Positions 17,240 through 28,500 of a DNA stretch of 64,000 nt are shown piece by piece (position 1 is the first letter of the stretch; each line of letters begins with the position of its first letter). The stretch covers positions 6,422,501-6,486,500 of the forward strand of contig NZ_CP114786.1 in the NCBI RefSeq assembly GCF_027359675.1, written 5' to 3'. The position numbers were made by a program, and so were the translations under genes. Source of the DNA: Roseibium sp. Sym1 (GTDB taxonomy: Bacteria; Pseudomonadota; Alphaproteobacteria; Rhizobiales; Stappiaceae). Below the pieces are notes generated by a model, which was given only the letters and a program-made list of their open reading frames with translations, ran no database searches and was not told the DNA's origin.

Positions 17240-18981
17240 CAGTGAGAATCCTTCGGCACGGCGGAGCCGCGGCAGCCTTTCAGGAAATCGAAATCGGCAC
17301 CGGTATCGGCACCCTGGACGTGATCGTGGAACAGGCGGGCATAACCGCTCTCCGGGACATGGTGACTGGGCGCCCAGGCCGCAAGCCGTTCAGCCAGTTC
17401 AGCATCGGAAATATCCAGATGGATTTTCCGGTTGGGCACGTCCAGCTCGATCATGTCTCCGGTGCGCACGACGGCAAGAGGGCCGCCGGCGGCCGCTTCC
17501 GGAGACGTGTGCAGGACAACGGTGCCGTAGGCGGTGCCGGACATGCGCGCATCGGAAATGCGCACCATGTCGGTGATGCCCTTCTTGAGCACCTTGGGCG
17601 GCAGTCCCATGTTGCCGACCTCGGACATGCCCGGATAGCCCTTGGGACCGCAGTTCTTCAGCACCATCACGCAGGTCTCGTCGATGTCGAGCGCATCGTC
17701 GTTGATCCTGGCCTTGTAGTCGTCGATGTCCTCGAAAACGACCGCCCTGCCCTTGTGCCGCAGCAGGTGCGGCGAGGCGGCCGACGGCTTCAGCACCGCG
17801 CCATTGGGCGCGAGATTGCCCTTCAAAACCGCGATGCCGCCCTGGCTCGTCAGCGCCTTTTCGACCGGCAGGATGACATCCTCGTTCCAGTTCTTCGCAT
17901 CCTTGACCTGATCCCAGATCGCCTCGCCGGCAACCGTGATCGCGTCCTTGTGGAGCATGCCGGCTTCGCCGAGCCGCTTGATCACCACCGGCAGGCCACC
18001 GGCGTAGAAGAACTCTTCCATCAGGTATTTGCCGGACGGCATCAGGTTGACGATCGTGGGAATGTCCCTGCCGAGCTGATCCCAGTCGTCGAGCGACAGG
18101 TCCAGCCCGACCCGGCCCGCAATCGCCAGCAGATGGATGACAGCATTGGTCGATCCGCCGATGGCGCCGTTGGTGCGGATGGCGTTCTCGAAAGCCTCGC
18201 GGGTCAGGATGTCGGAGGGTTTCAGGTCGTCCTTGACCATCTGCACGATCCGGCGCCCGGACAGATGCGCCATCACCCGGCGCCGGCTGTCGACCGCTGG
18301 GATGGCGGCATTTCCGGACAGCGCCATGCCGAGCGCCTCGGCCATGGAAGCCATGGTGGAGGCGGTGCCCATGGTGTTGCAGGTCCCCGGCGAGCGGCTC
18401 ATCGCCGCTTCGGCCTCCAGGAATTCCTCCTGGGTCATTTCGCCGGCCTTGACCGCTTCGGAGAATTTCCAGAGATGCGTGCCCGATCCGACCCGTTCGC
18501 CCTGGAACCAGCCGTTCAGCATCGGTCCGCCGGTCACCACGATGGACGGCAGGTCGACGGAGGCGGCCCCCATGATCAGGGATGGCGTGGTCTTGTCGCA
18601 GCCGACCAGCAGCACGACGCCGTCGAGCGGCGTCGAGCGGATCGCTTCTTCGACGTCCATCGCGGCCAGATTGCGGAACATCATCGCGGTCGGCCGCAAT
18701 GTGCTTTCGCCGGTCGAGAACACGGGGAACTCGACCGGAAAACCACCGGCCTCGTAGATGCCGTGCTTGACCCGCTCCGCAAGATCCCTGAGGTGACCGT
18801 TGCACGGGGTGAGCTGGGACCAGGTGTTGCAAATGCCGATCACCGGACGGCCGTCGAAAAGGTCATCCGGCAGGCCCTGGTTCTTCATCCAGCTGCGATG
18901 ATAGATGTGATCGCGGCTGGTGCCGCCGAACCATTCGGCCGAGCGCAATTTGCGCGGCCATTTTGCCGGTTTGAAAGACAT
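17239..18981 (-). CDS. L-arabinonate (aldonate) dehydratase, IlvD/Edd family
   Basis: A 580-aa [Fe-S] dehydratase of the IlvD/Edd family, in the length class of L-arabinonate/D-xylonate dehydratases. The three cluster cysteines are present in ICNTWSQLTPCNGH, VGCDKTTPS and SPGTCNTMG. It removes water from an aldonate to give a 2-keto-3-deoxy acid. Its start lies 3 bp after the gguC stop, and its own stop overlaps the next start. In context the product would go to GguC and the semialdehyde dehydrogenase. Confidence 0.92.
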   Translation of the reverse strand: MSFKPAKWPRKLRSAEWFGGTSRDHIYHRSWMKNQGLPDDLFDGRPVIGICNTWSQLTPCNGHLRDLAERVKHGIYEAGGFPVEFPVFSTGESTLRPTAMMFRNLAAMDVEEAIRSTPLDGVVLLVGCDKTTPSLIMGAASVDLPSIVVTGGPMLNGWFQGERVGSGTHLWKFSEAVKAGEMTQEEFLEAEAAMSRSPGTCNTMGTASTMASMAEALGMALSGNAAIPAVDSRRRVMAHLSGRRIVQMVKDDLKPSDILTREAFENAIRTNGAIGGSTNAVIHLLAIAGRVGLDLSLDDWDQLGRDIPTIVNLMPSGKYLMEEFFYAGGLPVVIKRLGEAGMLHKDAITVAGEAIWDQVKDAKNWNEDVILPVEKALTSQGGIAVLKGNLAPNGAVLKPSAASPHLLRHKGRAVVFEDIDDYKARINDDALDIDETCVMVLKNCGPKGYPGMSEVGNMGLPPKVLKKGITDMVRISDARMSGTAYGTVVLHTSPEAAAGGPLAVVRTGDMIELDVPNRKIHLDISDAELAERLAAWAPSHHVPESGYARLFHDHVQGADTGADFDFLKGCRGSAVPKDSH

Positions 18982-18984
18982 GAT

Positions 18985-19980
18985 CTAAAGCACTTTCACT
19001 TGAATGGCGGCATCTTCCGCGGGCCGGAAAACAAGCCGGTTCTTCAGGGGGACGCCGAAGCCCGGCGCTGAAATCTCGACCTCGTCGCCTTCCCGGCAGG
19101 AAACGCCGTCGGCAAAGGACAGGGTCGCGGTTCCGAACATGTGCACGTGAACATCGCCCGGCTGGCGGAAGACGCCGTATTTGAAATGATGATGTTCCAG
19201 ATTGGCGAGCGTGTGCGACATGTTCGCCTCGCCCGACAGGAACGGCTTTTCCCAGAGCACCGAGCCATCCCGGTAGATCCGGCTGGTCCCCTCGACATTT
19301 TCCGGGAGGTCGCCGACCAGCAGTTCCGGCCCGAAAGACGCCGGGCGCAGCTTGGAATGGGCCAGATAAAGGTAGTTCTGGCGCTCCATGACATGGTCCG
19401 AGAACTCGTTGGCAAGCGCAAAGCCGACCCGGAACGGCGACCCGTCTTCCGCGATGACATAGACGCCGGCGATTTCCGGTTCCTCGCCGCCATCGTCGCA
19501 GAAACCCGGGCTGACCAGATCGCCTCCCGGCGCGACGGCGCAAGCGCCGTTGCCCTTGTAGAACCACTCCGGCTGGACGCCGACATGGCCGGGCGTCGGG
19601 CGTCCGCTTTCCAGCCCCATGTTGAACATCTTCATGCTGTCGGTGACGGGCGCATCGCTGTCCTTCGACTTGGCATGCATGGCGTTGCGTGTCGCGGCCG
19701 ACCCCAGATGCGTCAGGCCGGTGCCGGTCAGATGCAGGTGGGCTCCGTCCGGATGGGTGATCGGCAGCAGCAGGCGGCCTTCGGCGGCCAGCTGTTCCAG
19801 ATCGACCGCGGCGCCCAGTTCGTACCCGCGAATGCATTCGGTCAGGCTCTGCCCCGTCCGGATGGCTTCCTGAACCAGATGGTAGGTCGATGGAGCCCCT
19901 TTCAGGATACAGGCTTCGCTGCCGCTTCGGACGACGACCGCTTGCGCACCGGTGTCATCCAGGATCTGGGAAATCAACAT
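18985..19980 (-). CDS. gguC: GguC / AraD1-type fumarylacetoacetase-fold protein
   Basis: A 331-aa protein of the FAH-like family matching Agrobacterium GguC, also called AraD1. Visible metal-site type elements include an acidic GGEEPEIAGVYVI and FALANEFSDHVME (Glu and Asp). It is widely proposed to process 2-keto-3-deoxy-L-arabonate to ketoglutarate semialdehyde; that activity is inferred from context. It follows gguB with a 4-bp gap, in the classic chvE-gguA-gguB-gguC order. Confidence 0.9.
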   Translation of the reverse strand: MLISQILDDTGAQAVVVRSGSEACILKGAPSTYHLVQEAIRTGQSLTECIRGYELGAAVDLEQLAAEGRLLLPITHPDGAHLHLTGTGLTHLGSAATRNAMHAKSKDSDAPVTDSMKMFNMGLESGRPTPGHVGVQPEWFYKGNGACAVAPGGDLVSPGFCDDGGEEPEIAGVYVIAEDGSPFRVGFALANEFSDHVMERQNYLYLAHSKLRPASFGPELLVGDLPENVEGTSRIYRDGSVLWEKPFLSGEANMSHTLANLEHHHFKYGVFRQPGDVHVHMFGTATLSFADGVSCREGDEVEISAPGFGVPLKNRLVFRPAEDAAIQVKVL

Positions 19981-19984
19981 GGAC

Positions 19985-21229
19985 CTACCCTTGCTTGTTC
20001 TTGTTGTAGACGTCGAAAATCACAGCGGCGAGAAGGACGAGACCCTTGATCATCTGCTGGTAGTCGATACCGATGCCCATGATCGACATGCCGTTGTTGA
20101 GCACGCCCATCAGGAAGGCGCCGACAACAGCGCCGATGATGGTGCCGACACCGCCGGACATGGACGCCCCGCCGATGAACACTGCGGCGATGACATCGAG
20201 CTCCAGGGCAAAACCCGCCTTCGGGGTCGCCGTGTTGAGGCGCGCCGCGAAGACAAGACCCGCTGCGGCAGCCAGCACACCCATATTGGTGAAAGCCAGG
20301 AAGGTCAGGCGTTCCGTCTTGATGCCGGACAGCTTGGCGGCTTTCTGGTTGCCGCCGAGCGCGTAGATGCGCCGGCCGACCGTTGTTGTCTCCGTGATGA
20401 AGGCATAGATGACCGTCAGCACACCCATGGTGATCAGCACGTTGGGCAGGCCGCGGAACAAGGACAGCTTGAACATGACGAAAATCAGAGCAGCTGCGAT
20501 GATCACGTTGCGGGCAATGAAGAAGCTTTTCGGCTCGTCCTCGATGCCATAGGCCTTGTTCTGGGCCCGCTGGCGCAGGCCGATCCACACCACGAGCGCG
20601 GCGGCCGCGATGCCCGTGCCGAGCGCGAGCACATTGACCTTGCGCGCGTCGAAGATCTCGGCCAGCGCCGCTCCGAGGCCGGCCGGGAAGATGTCCGGCA
20701 CGAAACCGGTGGCCAGAACCTGGAACTCCCTCGGGAACGGGCCGACCGACTGGCCTTCCAGAAGCCAGAGCGACAGTCCCCGGAAGACCAGCATGCCCGC
20801 GAGGGTCACGATGAAGGAGGGGATTTTCCAGTAGGCGACCCAGTAGCCCTGTGCGGCACCGATCAGCCCGCCGACCGCGAGACAGACGATGATGGTCAAC
20901 AGGACGGACTGGTCGTAATTGACGATCATCACGGCCGCCAGCGCGCCGATGAAGCCCATCACGGATCCGACCGACAGGTCGATGTTGCCCGACACGATGA
21001 CGATCAGCATGCCGAGTGCCATGATGATGATATAGGAGTTCTGCAGCAGCAGGTTGGTGACGTTCACCGCCCTGAGCAGCGTGCCGTCGGTGACAATCTG
21101 AAAGAAGGCCATCACCGCGATCAGCGCGAACAGGAGGCCGTATTGGCGCAAGTGCGAGGAGAGATACTCGCCGATGCTCTTGGTCTTCACGACCGGCGCC
21201 GCAGTCGTATCGCTTTCTGCCAGTTCCAT
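19985..21229 (-). CDS. gguB: Sugar ABC transporter permease GguB
   Basis: A 414-aa CUT2 permease, longer than usual as expected for GguB/XylH types, with the motif SGNIDLSVGSVMGFIGAL and the C-terminal GFALELDVIAAVFIGG. I start at the ATG of MELAESDT (21229), 13 bp past the gguA stop; the frame stays open further upstream inside gguA but that part looks like out-of-frame gguA sequence. It forms the ChvE-dependent galactose/arabinose/xylose channel. Confidence 0.93.
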   Translation of the reverse strand: MELAESDTTAAPVVKTKSIGEYLSSHLRQYGLLFALIAVMAFFQIVTDGTLLRAVNVTNLLLQNSYIIIMALGMLIVIVSGNIDLSVGSVMGFIGALAAVMIVNYDQSVLLTIIVCLAVGGLIGAAQGYWVAYWKIPSFIVTLAGMLVFRGLSLWLLEGQSVGPFPREFQVLATGFVPDIFPAGLGAALAEIFDARKVNVLALGTGIAAAALVVWIGLRQRAQNKAYGIEDEPKSFFIARNVIIAAALIFVMFKLSLFRGLPNVLITMGVLTVIYAFITETTTVGRRIYALGGNQKAAKLSGIKTERLTFLAFTNMGVLAAAAGLVFAARLNTATPKAGFALELDVIAAVFIGGASMSGGVGTIIGAVVGAFLMGVLNNGMSIMGIGIDYQQMIKGLVLLAAVIFDVYNKNKQG

Positions 21230-21242
21230 GGGTACAGCTCTT

Positions 21243-22757
21243 TCACTCGTTGACAATGAGCGACATGATGCGCTCCTGGCTCGCGTCGCCGGCGTCGAGT
21301 TCGCCGACAAGCGCGCCTTCGTTCATGACATAGATCCGGTCGCACATTCCGAGCAGTTCCGGCATTTCGGACGAGATCATGACCACCGCCTTTCCCTGGG
21401 CGGCGAGGTCGTTGATGATCGTGTAGATTTCGTATTTGGCGCCGACGTCGATGCCCCGGGTCGGCTCGTCCAGGATCAGGACCTCCGGTGCGGTGAACAG
21501 CCACTTGGCCAGCACCACCTTCTGCTGGTTGCCACCCGACAGGTTGACCGTTTTCTGAAACACCGACGGCGTGCGGATGGCCAGCGCCTCGCGGTATCTT
21601 TCGGCGACCCTGGTTTCCTCGTTGCGCTTCAGGATCGCGCCGGAGGAAACGCCGTCCAGGTTTGCCAGGGTGGTGTTGAAGCGGATGGTCTCGTCGAGCA
21701 CCAGGCCGAGCGCCTTGCGATCCTCCGTGACATAGGAGATGCCGGCCTTGATCGCACGGTCGACCGTGCTGACATCCACCGGCTGGCCCTTCAGCTTCAC
21801 GGCACCGGAAATGTTGCGCCCGTAGGACCGGCCGAAGATCGACATGGCCAGTTCCGTACGGCCGGACCCCATCAGACCGGCAATGCCGACCACTTCTCCG
21901 GCGCGCACATTGAAGGCCGCATTCCGGATGACCTGGCGTTCGGCGTGTTCCGGATGCCAGACATTCCAGTCCTCGACTTCCATGAGAACCTCGCCCGGCG
22001 TGCGCTGGTGCTCGGGGAAGCGATGGGTCATGTCCCGGCCGACCATGTCCTTGACGATGTCGTCCTCGCTCAGGCCCGCTTTCGCATCGAGATTGGACAC
22101 CGTCATGCCGTCCCGGATCACCGTGACGCTGTCAGCCACGTAGCGGACTTCGTTCAGCTTGTGCGAGATGATGATGCTGGTGACGCCCTGTGCCTTCAGC
22201 TCCAGCATCAGGTCCAGCAGCTTCTTGCTGTCATTTTCCTGGAGTGCCGCGGTCGGCTCGTCCAGGATCAGCAGCTTGACGTCCTTGGAAAGCGCCTTTG
22301 CGATTTCCACCAGCTGCTGCTTGCCGACGCCGATATTGTCGACCTTCGTGGTCGGCGCTTCCACCAGCCCGACCTTGGCCAGCAGTGCTTCCGTGCGCTT
22401 GTTGGTCTCGCGCCAGTCGATCATGCCATTGCGGGCACATTCATTGCCGAGGAAGATGTTCTCCGCGATGGAGAGCTGCGGCACCAGGGCAAGCTCCTGG
22501 TGAATGATGATGATGCCCTGCTGTTCACTGTCCGAAATCCCGGAAAATCTCGCGGTTTCGCCGCCATAGATGATATCGCCGTCGTATTCCCCGTGCGGGT
22601 ACACGCCCGACAGGACCTTCATCAGCGTGGACTTCCCGGCCCCGTTCTCGCCGACGACGGCGTGGATTTCTCCTTGCTGGACGTCCAGGTTGACCCGGTC
22701 CAGCGCCTTCACGCCGGGAAAGGTCTTGCTGATATTCTGCATGGAAAGGAGTGCCAT
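21243..22757 (-). CDS. gguA: Sugar ABC transporter ATPase GguA
   Basis: A 504-aa tandem CUT2 ATPase. Domain 1: Walker [10 protein letters not shown] (about 36-44), [15 protein letters not shown] as signature, [11 protein letters not shown]. Domain 2: [45 protein letters not shown]. It lies 84 bp downstream of chvE, separated by a hairpin, and directly before gguB. Confidence 0.95.
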   Translation of the reverse strand: MALLSMQNISKTFPGVKALDRVNLDVQQGEIHAVVGENGAGKSTLMKVLSGVYPHGEYDGDIIYGGETARFSGISDSEQQGIIIIHQELALVPQLSIAENIFLGNECARNGMIDWRETNKRTEALLAKVGLVEAPTTKVDNIGVGKQQLVEIAKALSKDVKLLILDEPTAALQENDSKKLLDLMLELKAQGVTSIIISHKLNEVRYVADSVTVIRDGMTVSNLDAKAGLSEDDIVKDMVGRDMTHRFPEHQRTPGEVLMEVEDWNVWHPEHAERQVIRNAAFNVRAGEVVGIAGLMGSGRTELAMSIFGRSYGRNISGAVKLKGQPVDVSTVDRAIKAGISYVTEDRKALGLVLDETIRFNTTLANLDGVSSGAILKRNEETRVAERYREALAIRTPSVFQKTVNLSGGNQQKVVLAKWLFTAPEVLILDEPTRGIDVGAKYEIYTIINDLAAQGKAVVMISSEMPELLGMCDRIYVMNEGALVGELDAGDASQERIMSLIVNE

Positions 22758-22786
22758 CGGCCCCGGTCCCCGAATTCCGTTAAAGG

Positions 22787-22819
22787 TCCCGCCCGCAAGT
22801 CAGATGCCCACGGGCGGGA
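22787..22819 (-). promoter_or_regulatory. Intercistronic hairpin between chvE and gguA
   Basis: TCCCGCCCG (22787-22795) pairs with CGGGCGGGA (22811-22819) in the 84-bp gap after chvE. There is no U-run, so partial termination or mRNA protection is more likely than full termination; this would favour excess binding protein over ATPase and permease. Confidence 0.6.
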
Positions 22820-22841
22820 AAGTTTGCTTGGGAGATTGGTC

Positions 22842-23921
22842 TTATTTGACCTGGTCGGCCGTGTAGTAGCCGCTGCCGATCAGCACTTCTTCCCAGTTGC
22901 CGGCATCGACCGAGACCGGCTCCAGCAGGTAGGACGGCACAACCTTGACACCGTTGTCATAGGTCTTGGTGTCGTTGATTTCCGGCTCGCCGCCGCCCAG
23001 AAGCGCGTCGACCATGCCCACGGTGACACGGGCAAGCTCACGGGTGTCCTTGAAGACGGTGGAGTACTGCTCGCCTGCGAGGATGGATTTTACCGACGGC
23101 ACTTCGGCGTCCTGGCCGCTCACGATCGGCATTTTCTGGTCGCCGGAACCGTAGCCGACACCTTTAAGGGACGACAGGATACCGATGGACAGGCCGTCAT
23201 AGGGGCTCAGGGCGCCGTGCAGGGTCTTGTCGGTGTAGTGGGCGGACAGGAGATTGTCCATGCGGGCCTGCGCGACCGCACCGTCCCAGCGCAGCGTGCC
23301 GACCGTGTCCATGCCCATCTGGCCGGACTGAATGACGATGGTGCCGTCATCGATCAGCGGCTGCAGGACCGACATGGCGCCGTCATAGAAGAAATAGGCG
23401 TTGTTGTCGTCAGGCGATCCACCGAACAGTTCGACATTGTACGGACCGTCGCCGAAGCGTTCCTTCAGGCCGTTGACCAGCGACGTCGCCTGCTGCACGC
23501 CGACCTTGAAATTGTCGAATGTGGCGTAGTAGTCGACATTGCCGCTGTCGCGGATCAGGCGGTCATAGGCAATGACCTTGATGCCGGCCGCGGCGGCGTT
23601 TTCGAGCGCGTTGGACAGCGTGGTGCCGTCGATTGCAGCAATCACCAGAACGTCTGCGCCCTTGGTGATCATGTTCTCGATCTGCGCCAGCTGGTTCGGA
23701 ATATCGTCTTCCGCATACTGAAGGTCGGTTTCGTAGCCGGCCGCAGTGAACTGCTCGACCATCGAGTTGCCGTCGGAAATCCAGCGGGCCGAGGATTTGG
23801 TCGGCATCGCGATCCCGATCGTACCCTTGTCCTGGGCCATTGCCGCACCGGACAGGGCGACGCCGGACATGAGGGTTGCTGCTGCCGCGACTGCGACAAG
23901 CGCCTTGGAAACAAGTTTCAT
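22842..23921 (-). CDS. chvE: ChvE multiple-sugar periplasmic binding protein
   Basis: A 359-aa periplasmic binding protein with a signal peptide ending AMA|QDKG (about residue 29). The mature chain closely follows Agrobacterium Chv[86 protein letters not shown] and [14 protein letters not shown]. ChvE binds galactose, arabinose, glucose, xylose and related sugars. It heads a seven-gene operon for uptake and oxidation of such sugars. No virA/vir gene is seen, so a role in plant signalling is not implied. Confidence 0.96.
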   Translation of the reverse strand: MKLVSKALVAVAAAATLMSGVALSGAAMAQDKGTIGIAMPTKSSARWISDGNSMVEQFTAAGYETDLQYAEDDIPNQLAQIENMITKGADVLVIAAIDGTTLSNALENAAAAGIKVIAYDRLIRDSGNVDYYATFDNFKVGVQQATSLVNGLKERFGDGPYNVELFGGSPDDNNAYFFYDGAMSVLQPLIDDGTIVIQSGQMGMDTVGTLRWDGAVAQARMDNLLSAHYTDKTLHGALSPYDGLSIGILSSLKGVGYGSGDQKMPIVSGQDAEVPSVKSILAGEQYSTVFKDTRELARVTVGMVDALLGGGEPEINDTKTYDNGVKVVPSYLLEPVSVDAGNWEEVLIGSGYYTADQVK

Positions 23922-24080
23922 TTCGTCCTCCCAGACCGGTTCCCCACCGGCCTCAAGTCATTCTCAGGCATGCATGGGTAATGCGGGGCCTAAATGGGAG
24001 AAAATTCACATGACCGTCAAATTATTATTCATTATCAAATAATATCAAAAATGGTATGCAATTTTCGATTGAGGCTTCAC

Positions 24081-25037
24081 ATGAGCTTGGACCTTTTGCG
24101 GCGTGGATTGAAAATCTCACATCTGCGCCTGATGGCGGAACTCACAGGTCAGAGCCGCCTGACAGACGCGGCCCAGGCGCTCGGCATCACCCAGCCGGCC
24201 GCTTCACGCCTGATCGCGGAAATCGAGCGGATCGCGGATGCCGACATTTACACGAGAAGCGGCCGGGGCATCGAACTCACCGATACCGGCCGCAAGCTTG
24301 CCGAGAGATGCGTGCGCATCCTCCAGGAGTTTGCTGACGCCGGCCGGGACATCGACCAGCACAAGGCCGGCCAGAGCGGTCATGTCAGTATCGGCTCCGT
24401 GACCGGCCCCGCCATTGAATATGTCCTGCCGGCTTTGCGGCACATCCGGCTGAGCTATCCGGAGATCTCGATTTCCGTCGAGGTGAGCCCGAGCAACGCG
24501 CTTGCACCGATGCTCGAGGACGGGCGGCTGGATTTTTCGCTGAGCCGTGTTCCCGTCGACCAGGATCCCGCGCTTTTCGAGGAAAAGCCACTTCTCAGGG
24601 AACCGGCCGTGATGATCGGACGCGTTGGCCATCCGCTCACCCGGACCCGCGCACCGCTTTCCATCGATTCCTTTCTCGGTTTCGACTGGGTGCTGCCGCC
24701 TGTCGGCTCCCCCATAAGGACAACCGTGGAACAGGCGCTCCGGGACAGGCGTCTGCCTTTGCCCGCACGGGTCCTGACCACGTCTTCCTTCCTGTTCACC
24801 CTGGCCACGATCCAGCAAACCAATGCTGTGGCCCCGGTCGCCAAATCCGTTGCGGACAGTTTCGCCGCACGACCCGACGGAACGGGCGCAACGCTAACGG
24901 TCCTTGACAGCGATCTCACCCTGTCCGTGGAAACCTATTCCTTCCTGACCCGAAAGGGCCAGGTATTGACGCCCGTCGCCCAGGTGGTGGCACGGGAAGT
25001 CCTCAGGGCGGTAACAGGCGACACGAATCTTCCGTAA
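24081..25037 (+). CDS. gbpR: LysR-type galactose/arabinose-responsive regulator GbpR
   Basis: A 318-aa LysR regulator of the GbpR group. N-terminal HTH SHLRLMAELTGQSRLTDAAQ leads into LGITQPAASRLIAEIERI, and the ligand domain follows from about residue 95. It is divergent from chvE, exactly as in Agrobacterium, where GbpR activates chvE with galactose, glucose or arabinose. The ATG at 24081 (MSLDLLRRGLKISHL) fits family N termini; the open frame reaches back to 23994 without support. Its AT-rich 159-bp gap to chvE should hold the operator. Confidence 0.92.
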   Translation: MSLDLLRRGLKISHLRLMAELTGQSRLTDAAQALGITQPAASRLIAEIERIADADIYTRSGRGIELTDTGRKLAERCVRILQEFADAGRDIDQHKAGQSGHVSIGSVTGPAIEYVLPALRHIRLSYPEISISVEVSPSNALAPMLEDGRLDFSLSRVPVDQDPALFEEKPLLREPAVMIGRVGHPLTRTRAPLSIDSFLGFDWVLPPVGSPIRTTVEQALRDRRLPLPARVLTTSSFLFTLATIQQTNAVAPVAKSVADSFAARPDGTGATLTVLDSDLTLSVETYSFLTRKGQVLTPVAQVVAREVLRAVTGDTNLP

Positions 25038-25360
25038 CGGAAATTTACACATCTTTTAGTTGCATACCGCATGTAATTGGTATTTTCCGATACAACCGGC
25101 CCACAACTGCTTTTGCCAAAATTCTTCCTTGCGTGAAGCTGACCTATGAAGAGCGCGTTCAAAAAAAGAATTAAACCAGTTAACGCGTCACCACCCGCGG
25201 GAAAACTTCTTATAAGTCGCACGTAATAACTTCTTGAAAGCAATGATGGCTCAACCGCCAGTCAAAAAGCCAACCCTGACAACAGTTTCGACACGGCAAG
25301 TAAAATTCTACTTTTATTTTAAATACTACCATCCAATTCTAATCCAATTATTGTATCTTT

Positions 25361-25401
25361 TTCGCCTTATTTCGCCAATTTTTTCGCCAAATTGAGGCGA
25401 A
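25361..25401. promoter_or_regulatory. Iterated TTCGCC boxes upstream of the giant gene
   Basis: TTCGCC occurs at 25361, 25371 and 25383, followed by the inverted GGCGAA at 25396-25401. The surrounding 25290-25430 is markedly AT-rich compared with the rest of the window. Repeats spaced 10, 12 and 13 bp look like a clustered binding site for an unknown regulator. The 25038-25514 gap holds no gene that I can support. Confidence 0.45.
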
Positions 25402-25514
25402 TACATTAAGCGCATAACAACAATTCACCAAATTAATCACTTGTGCACCAACAGAATTAACGCCGTGGGCAAGCCGGCGTACAGGAATTCTTTACCTTGT
25501 GGGAGGTCAATTTC

Positions 25515-28500
25515 ATGAATTCGAACGCCGCGTCCAATATCCTTGCGCCTGTTTTTTCCCTGAATGGAAGCACAAGCTTCTCCGGTGAACGCGGCGATTA
25601 TCTCGATGCCGGCAATCCGGACAGCCTCAACCTGGCGGCAGGCACGGTTGCCCTGACCTTCAACGCCGATCATGTCTGGGGCTCCCAGGCGCTCTTTTCC
25701 AAGGACGGCTCGGGCTATGACGACGGCGGGCATCTGACCGTCTGGATCGACAACGGCCGGCTGGTCATCCGCCAGCAGGATGAAGATTCGACCGAATACC
25801 TCAAGGTTCCCGATCTCCACCTGTCCGCCAACACCGACTACCACCTCGCCGTCACCTTTGGTGAAGACGGCCTTCAGGTCTATGTCAACGGCCAGCTGCT
25901 GGCTGCAGAGCCGGAGTTCAAGCAGGGCATCGACATGAACGAGCGATCCCTCCTCGTCGGTGCCTCCGGCGCCTGGCGCAAGGACGATGCCCACACTGCC
26001 CATCAGCAGTTCAAGGGATCCATCTCCGACGTCATGGTCTTCGACGAGCAACTTGCCGGCGAGGACATGGCGGCCCTGGCCGGCGAGGTCGACCCGGCCT
26101 TCGAGGATGCCGCCCTTGCGGCGCTCGCCCAGGACGCCCTCATGCCCGCCTTCCAGCAGGTCGACCAGGCCTCCGCAGAGCTCAAGGCGCTTGCCACCGC
26201 CTACGGCTTCAACGAAGACGGCGAACTCACCACGGGTGCGGCCACCCAACAGGGCACCGATGCCGGCGAGACGCTGAATGGAACCGACGACGCCGATGCC
26301 ATCGATGCCGGTCTCGGCAACGACATCGTCAATGGCGGCGGCGGCAACGACGTCCTCCAGGGCGGCTACGGCAATGACGACCTCAATGGCGGCGACGGCG
26401 ACGACGTTCTCGACGGCGGCCATGGCGAGGATGTCCTCAATGGCGGCGCCGGCAACGACCTCCTCATCTCCCGCTCCGACGGACGCGAGGGACCCGTCGC
26501 CTATGATCCCGACCGGGACGAAGGCGATCCCTTGAACGAGCTCACCAACGGCAAGCTCTATCCCGACCAGCCGATCCCCGCAGACGATGTCCTCACAGGC
26601 GGATCGGGTGGCGACATCTTCTACTTCCAGACCCTCATCAACGCCAAGCAGCGCTTCATCGAGGAACACACCAGGGATGACGGCACCATCCGCTGGAACG
26701 GCGTTGCCGGCGAGAACGCAAACATCCACGACCACTGGGTCGACCAGATCGGCCATGACACGATCACCGACTTCAACCGCGAAGACGGCGACCGCATCGT
26801 CATCGAAGGACACACCACCAAGATCCGCTCCATCACATACGGGGATTCAAACGGCGACGGCGTCGTCGACCACACCGTCATCAGCCTCTATTCCGACCAG
26901 GGCCGGGGCGGCGGCGCCCACAACAACGACGATCTCGGCACCATCACCGTCTATGGCGACCTCGTCACACAGAACGACATCTCCACCACCTCAAGGCCCG
27001 CCTACGGCATCGTCCGCTCTATCGCGGATCTCGAGGAGGCCCTGAAGCCTATCGAGATGGGCGAGGAACGCACCGGCACCCCGCCCCTTCCGGACCTGCC
27101 CGGCGTCGACGATCTGCCCCTGCCCGCCGGCATGACGCCCGTCTTTGCCATTGCAGGGGACACCGAGTTCTCCGGTGAACGCGGCGATTACCTGGAGGCG
27201 GGCAATCCGGACAGCCTGGATCTGGCCAACGGCACCATTGCCCTGACCTTCAATGCCGACAAGGTATCCGGCGGTCAGGCCCTCTTTTCCAAGGACGGCT
27301 CGGGCTATGACAATGGCGGGCACATCACCGCGTATCTGTGTGACAACAAGATCTATATCCGTCAGCAGTCCGACAGCTCGTCCGAGTATCTGAAGGTTCA
27401 GAATGTCGAGATTGCCGCAAACACCACCTACCATCTTGCCGTCACCTTCGGCGAAGACGGCCTGCAGGTGTTCCTGAACGGGGAACTCGTCGCGGCAGAG
27501 CCCGAGTTCAAGCAGGGCCTGGACATGAACGAGCGCTCCCTGGTGATCGGAGCTTCCGGCGCCTGGCGCAAGGATGATGCCCATACCGCCTCCCAGCAGT
27601 TCGACGGCACCATCTCCGACGTCATGGTCTTCGACGAGCAGCTTGCCGGCGAGGACATGGCGGCCCTGGCCGGCGAGGTCGATCCGGCCTTCGAGGATGC
27701 CGCCCTGGCGGCGCTCGCCCAGGACGCCCTCATGCCCGCCTTCCAGCAGGTCGACCAGGCCTCCGCAGAGCTCAAGGCGCTTGCCACCGCCTACGGCTTC
27801 AACGAAGACGGCGAACTCACCACGGGTGCGGCCACCCAACAGGGCACCGATGCCGGCGAGACGCTGAATGGAACCGACGACGCCGATGCCATCGATGCCG
27901 GTCTCGGCAACGACATCGTCAATGGCGGCGGCGGCAACGACGTCCTCCAGGGCGGCTACGGCAATGACGACCTCAATGGCGGCGACGGCGACGACGTCCT
28001 CGACGGCGGCCATGGCGAGGATGTCCTCAATGGCGGCGCCGGCAACGACCTCCTCATCTCCCGCTCCGACGGACGCGAGGGACCCGTCGCCCATGATCCC
28101 GACCGGGACGAAGGCGATCCCTTGAACGAGCTCACCAACGGCAAGCTCTATCCCGACCAGCCGATCCCCGCAGACGATGTCCTCACAGGCGGATCGGGTG
28201 GCGACATCTTCTACTTCCAGACCCTCATCAACGCCAAGCAGCGCTTCATCGAGGAACACACCAGGGATGACGGCACCATCCGCTGGAACGGCGTTGCCGG
28301 CGAGAACGCAAACATCCACGACCACTGGGTCGACCAGATCGGCCATGACACGATCACCGACTTCAACCGCGAAGACGGCGACCGCATCGTCATCGAAGGA
28401 CACACCACCAAGATCCGCTCCATCACATACGGGGATTCAAACGGCGACGGCGTCGTCGACCACACCGTCATCAGCCTCTATTCCGACCAGGGCCGGGGCG

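Noticed and set aside
22842..25037. chvE/gbpR as a sign of a plant-tumour (vir) system
   Set aside because: No vir genes are seen, and chvE-ggu loci occur in many bacteria purely for sugar uptake.
26254..26480. Short tandem repeats that could suggest a CRISPR array
   Set aside because: They are in-frame RTX nonapeptide codons without spacers.
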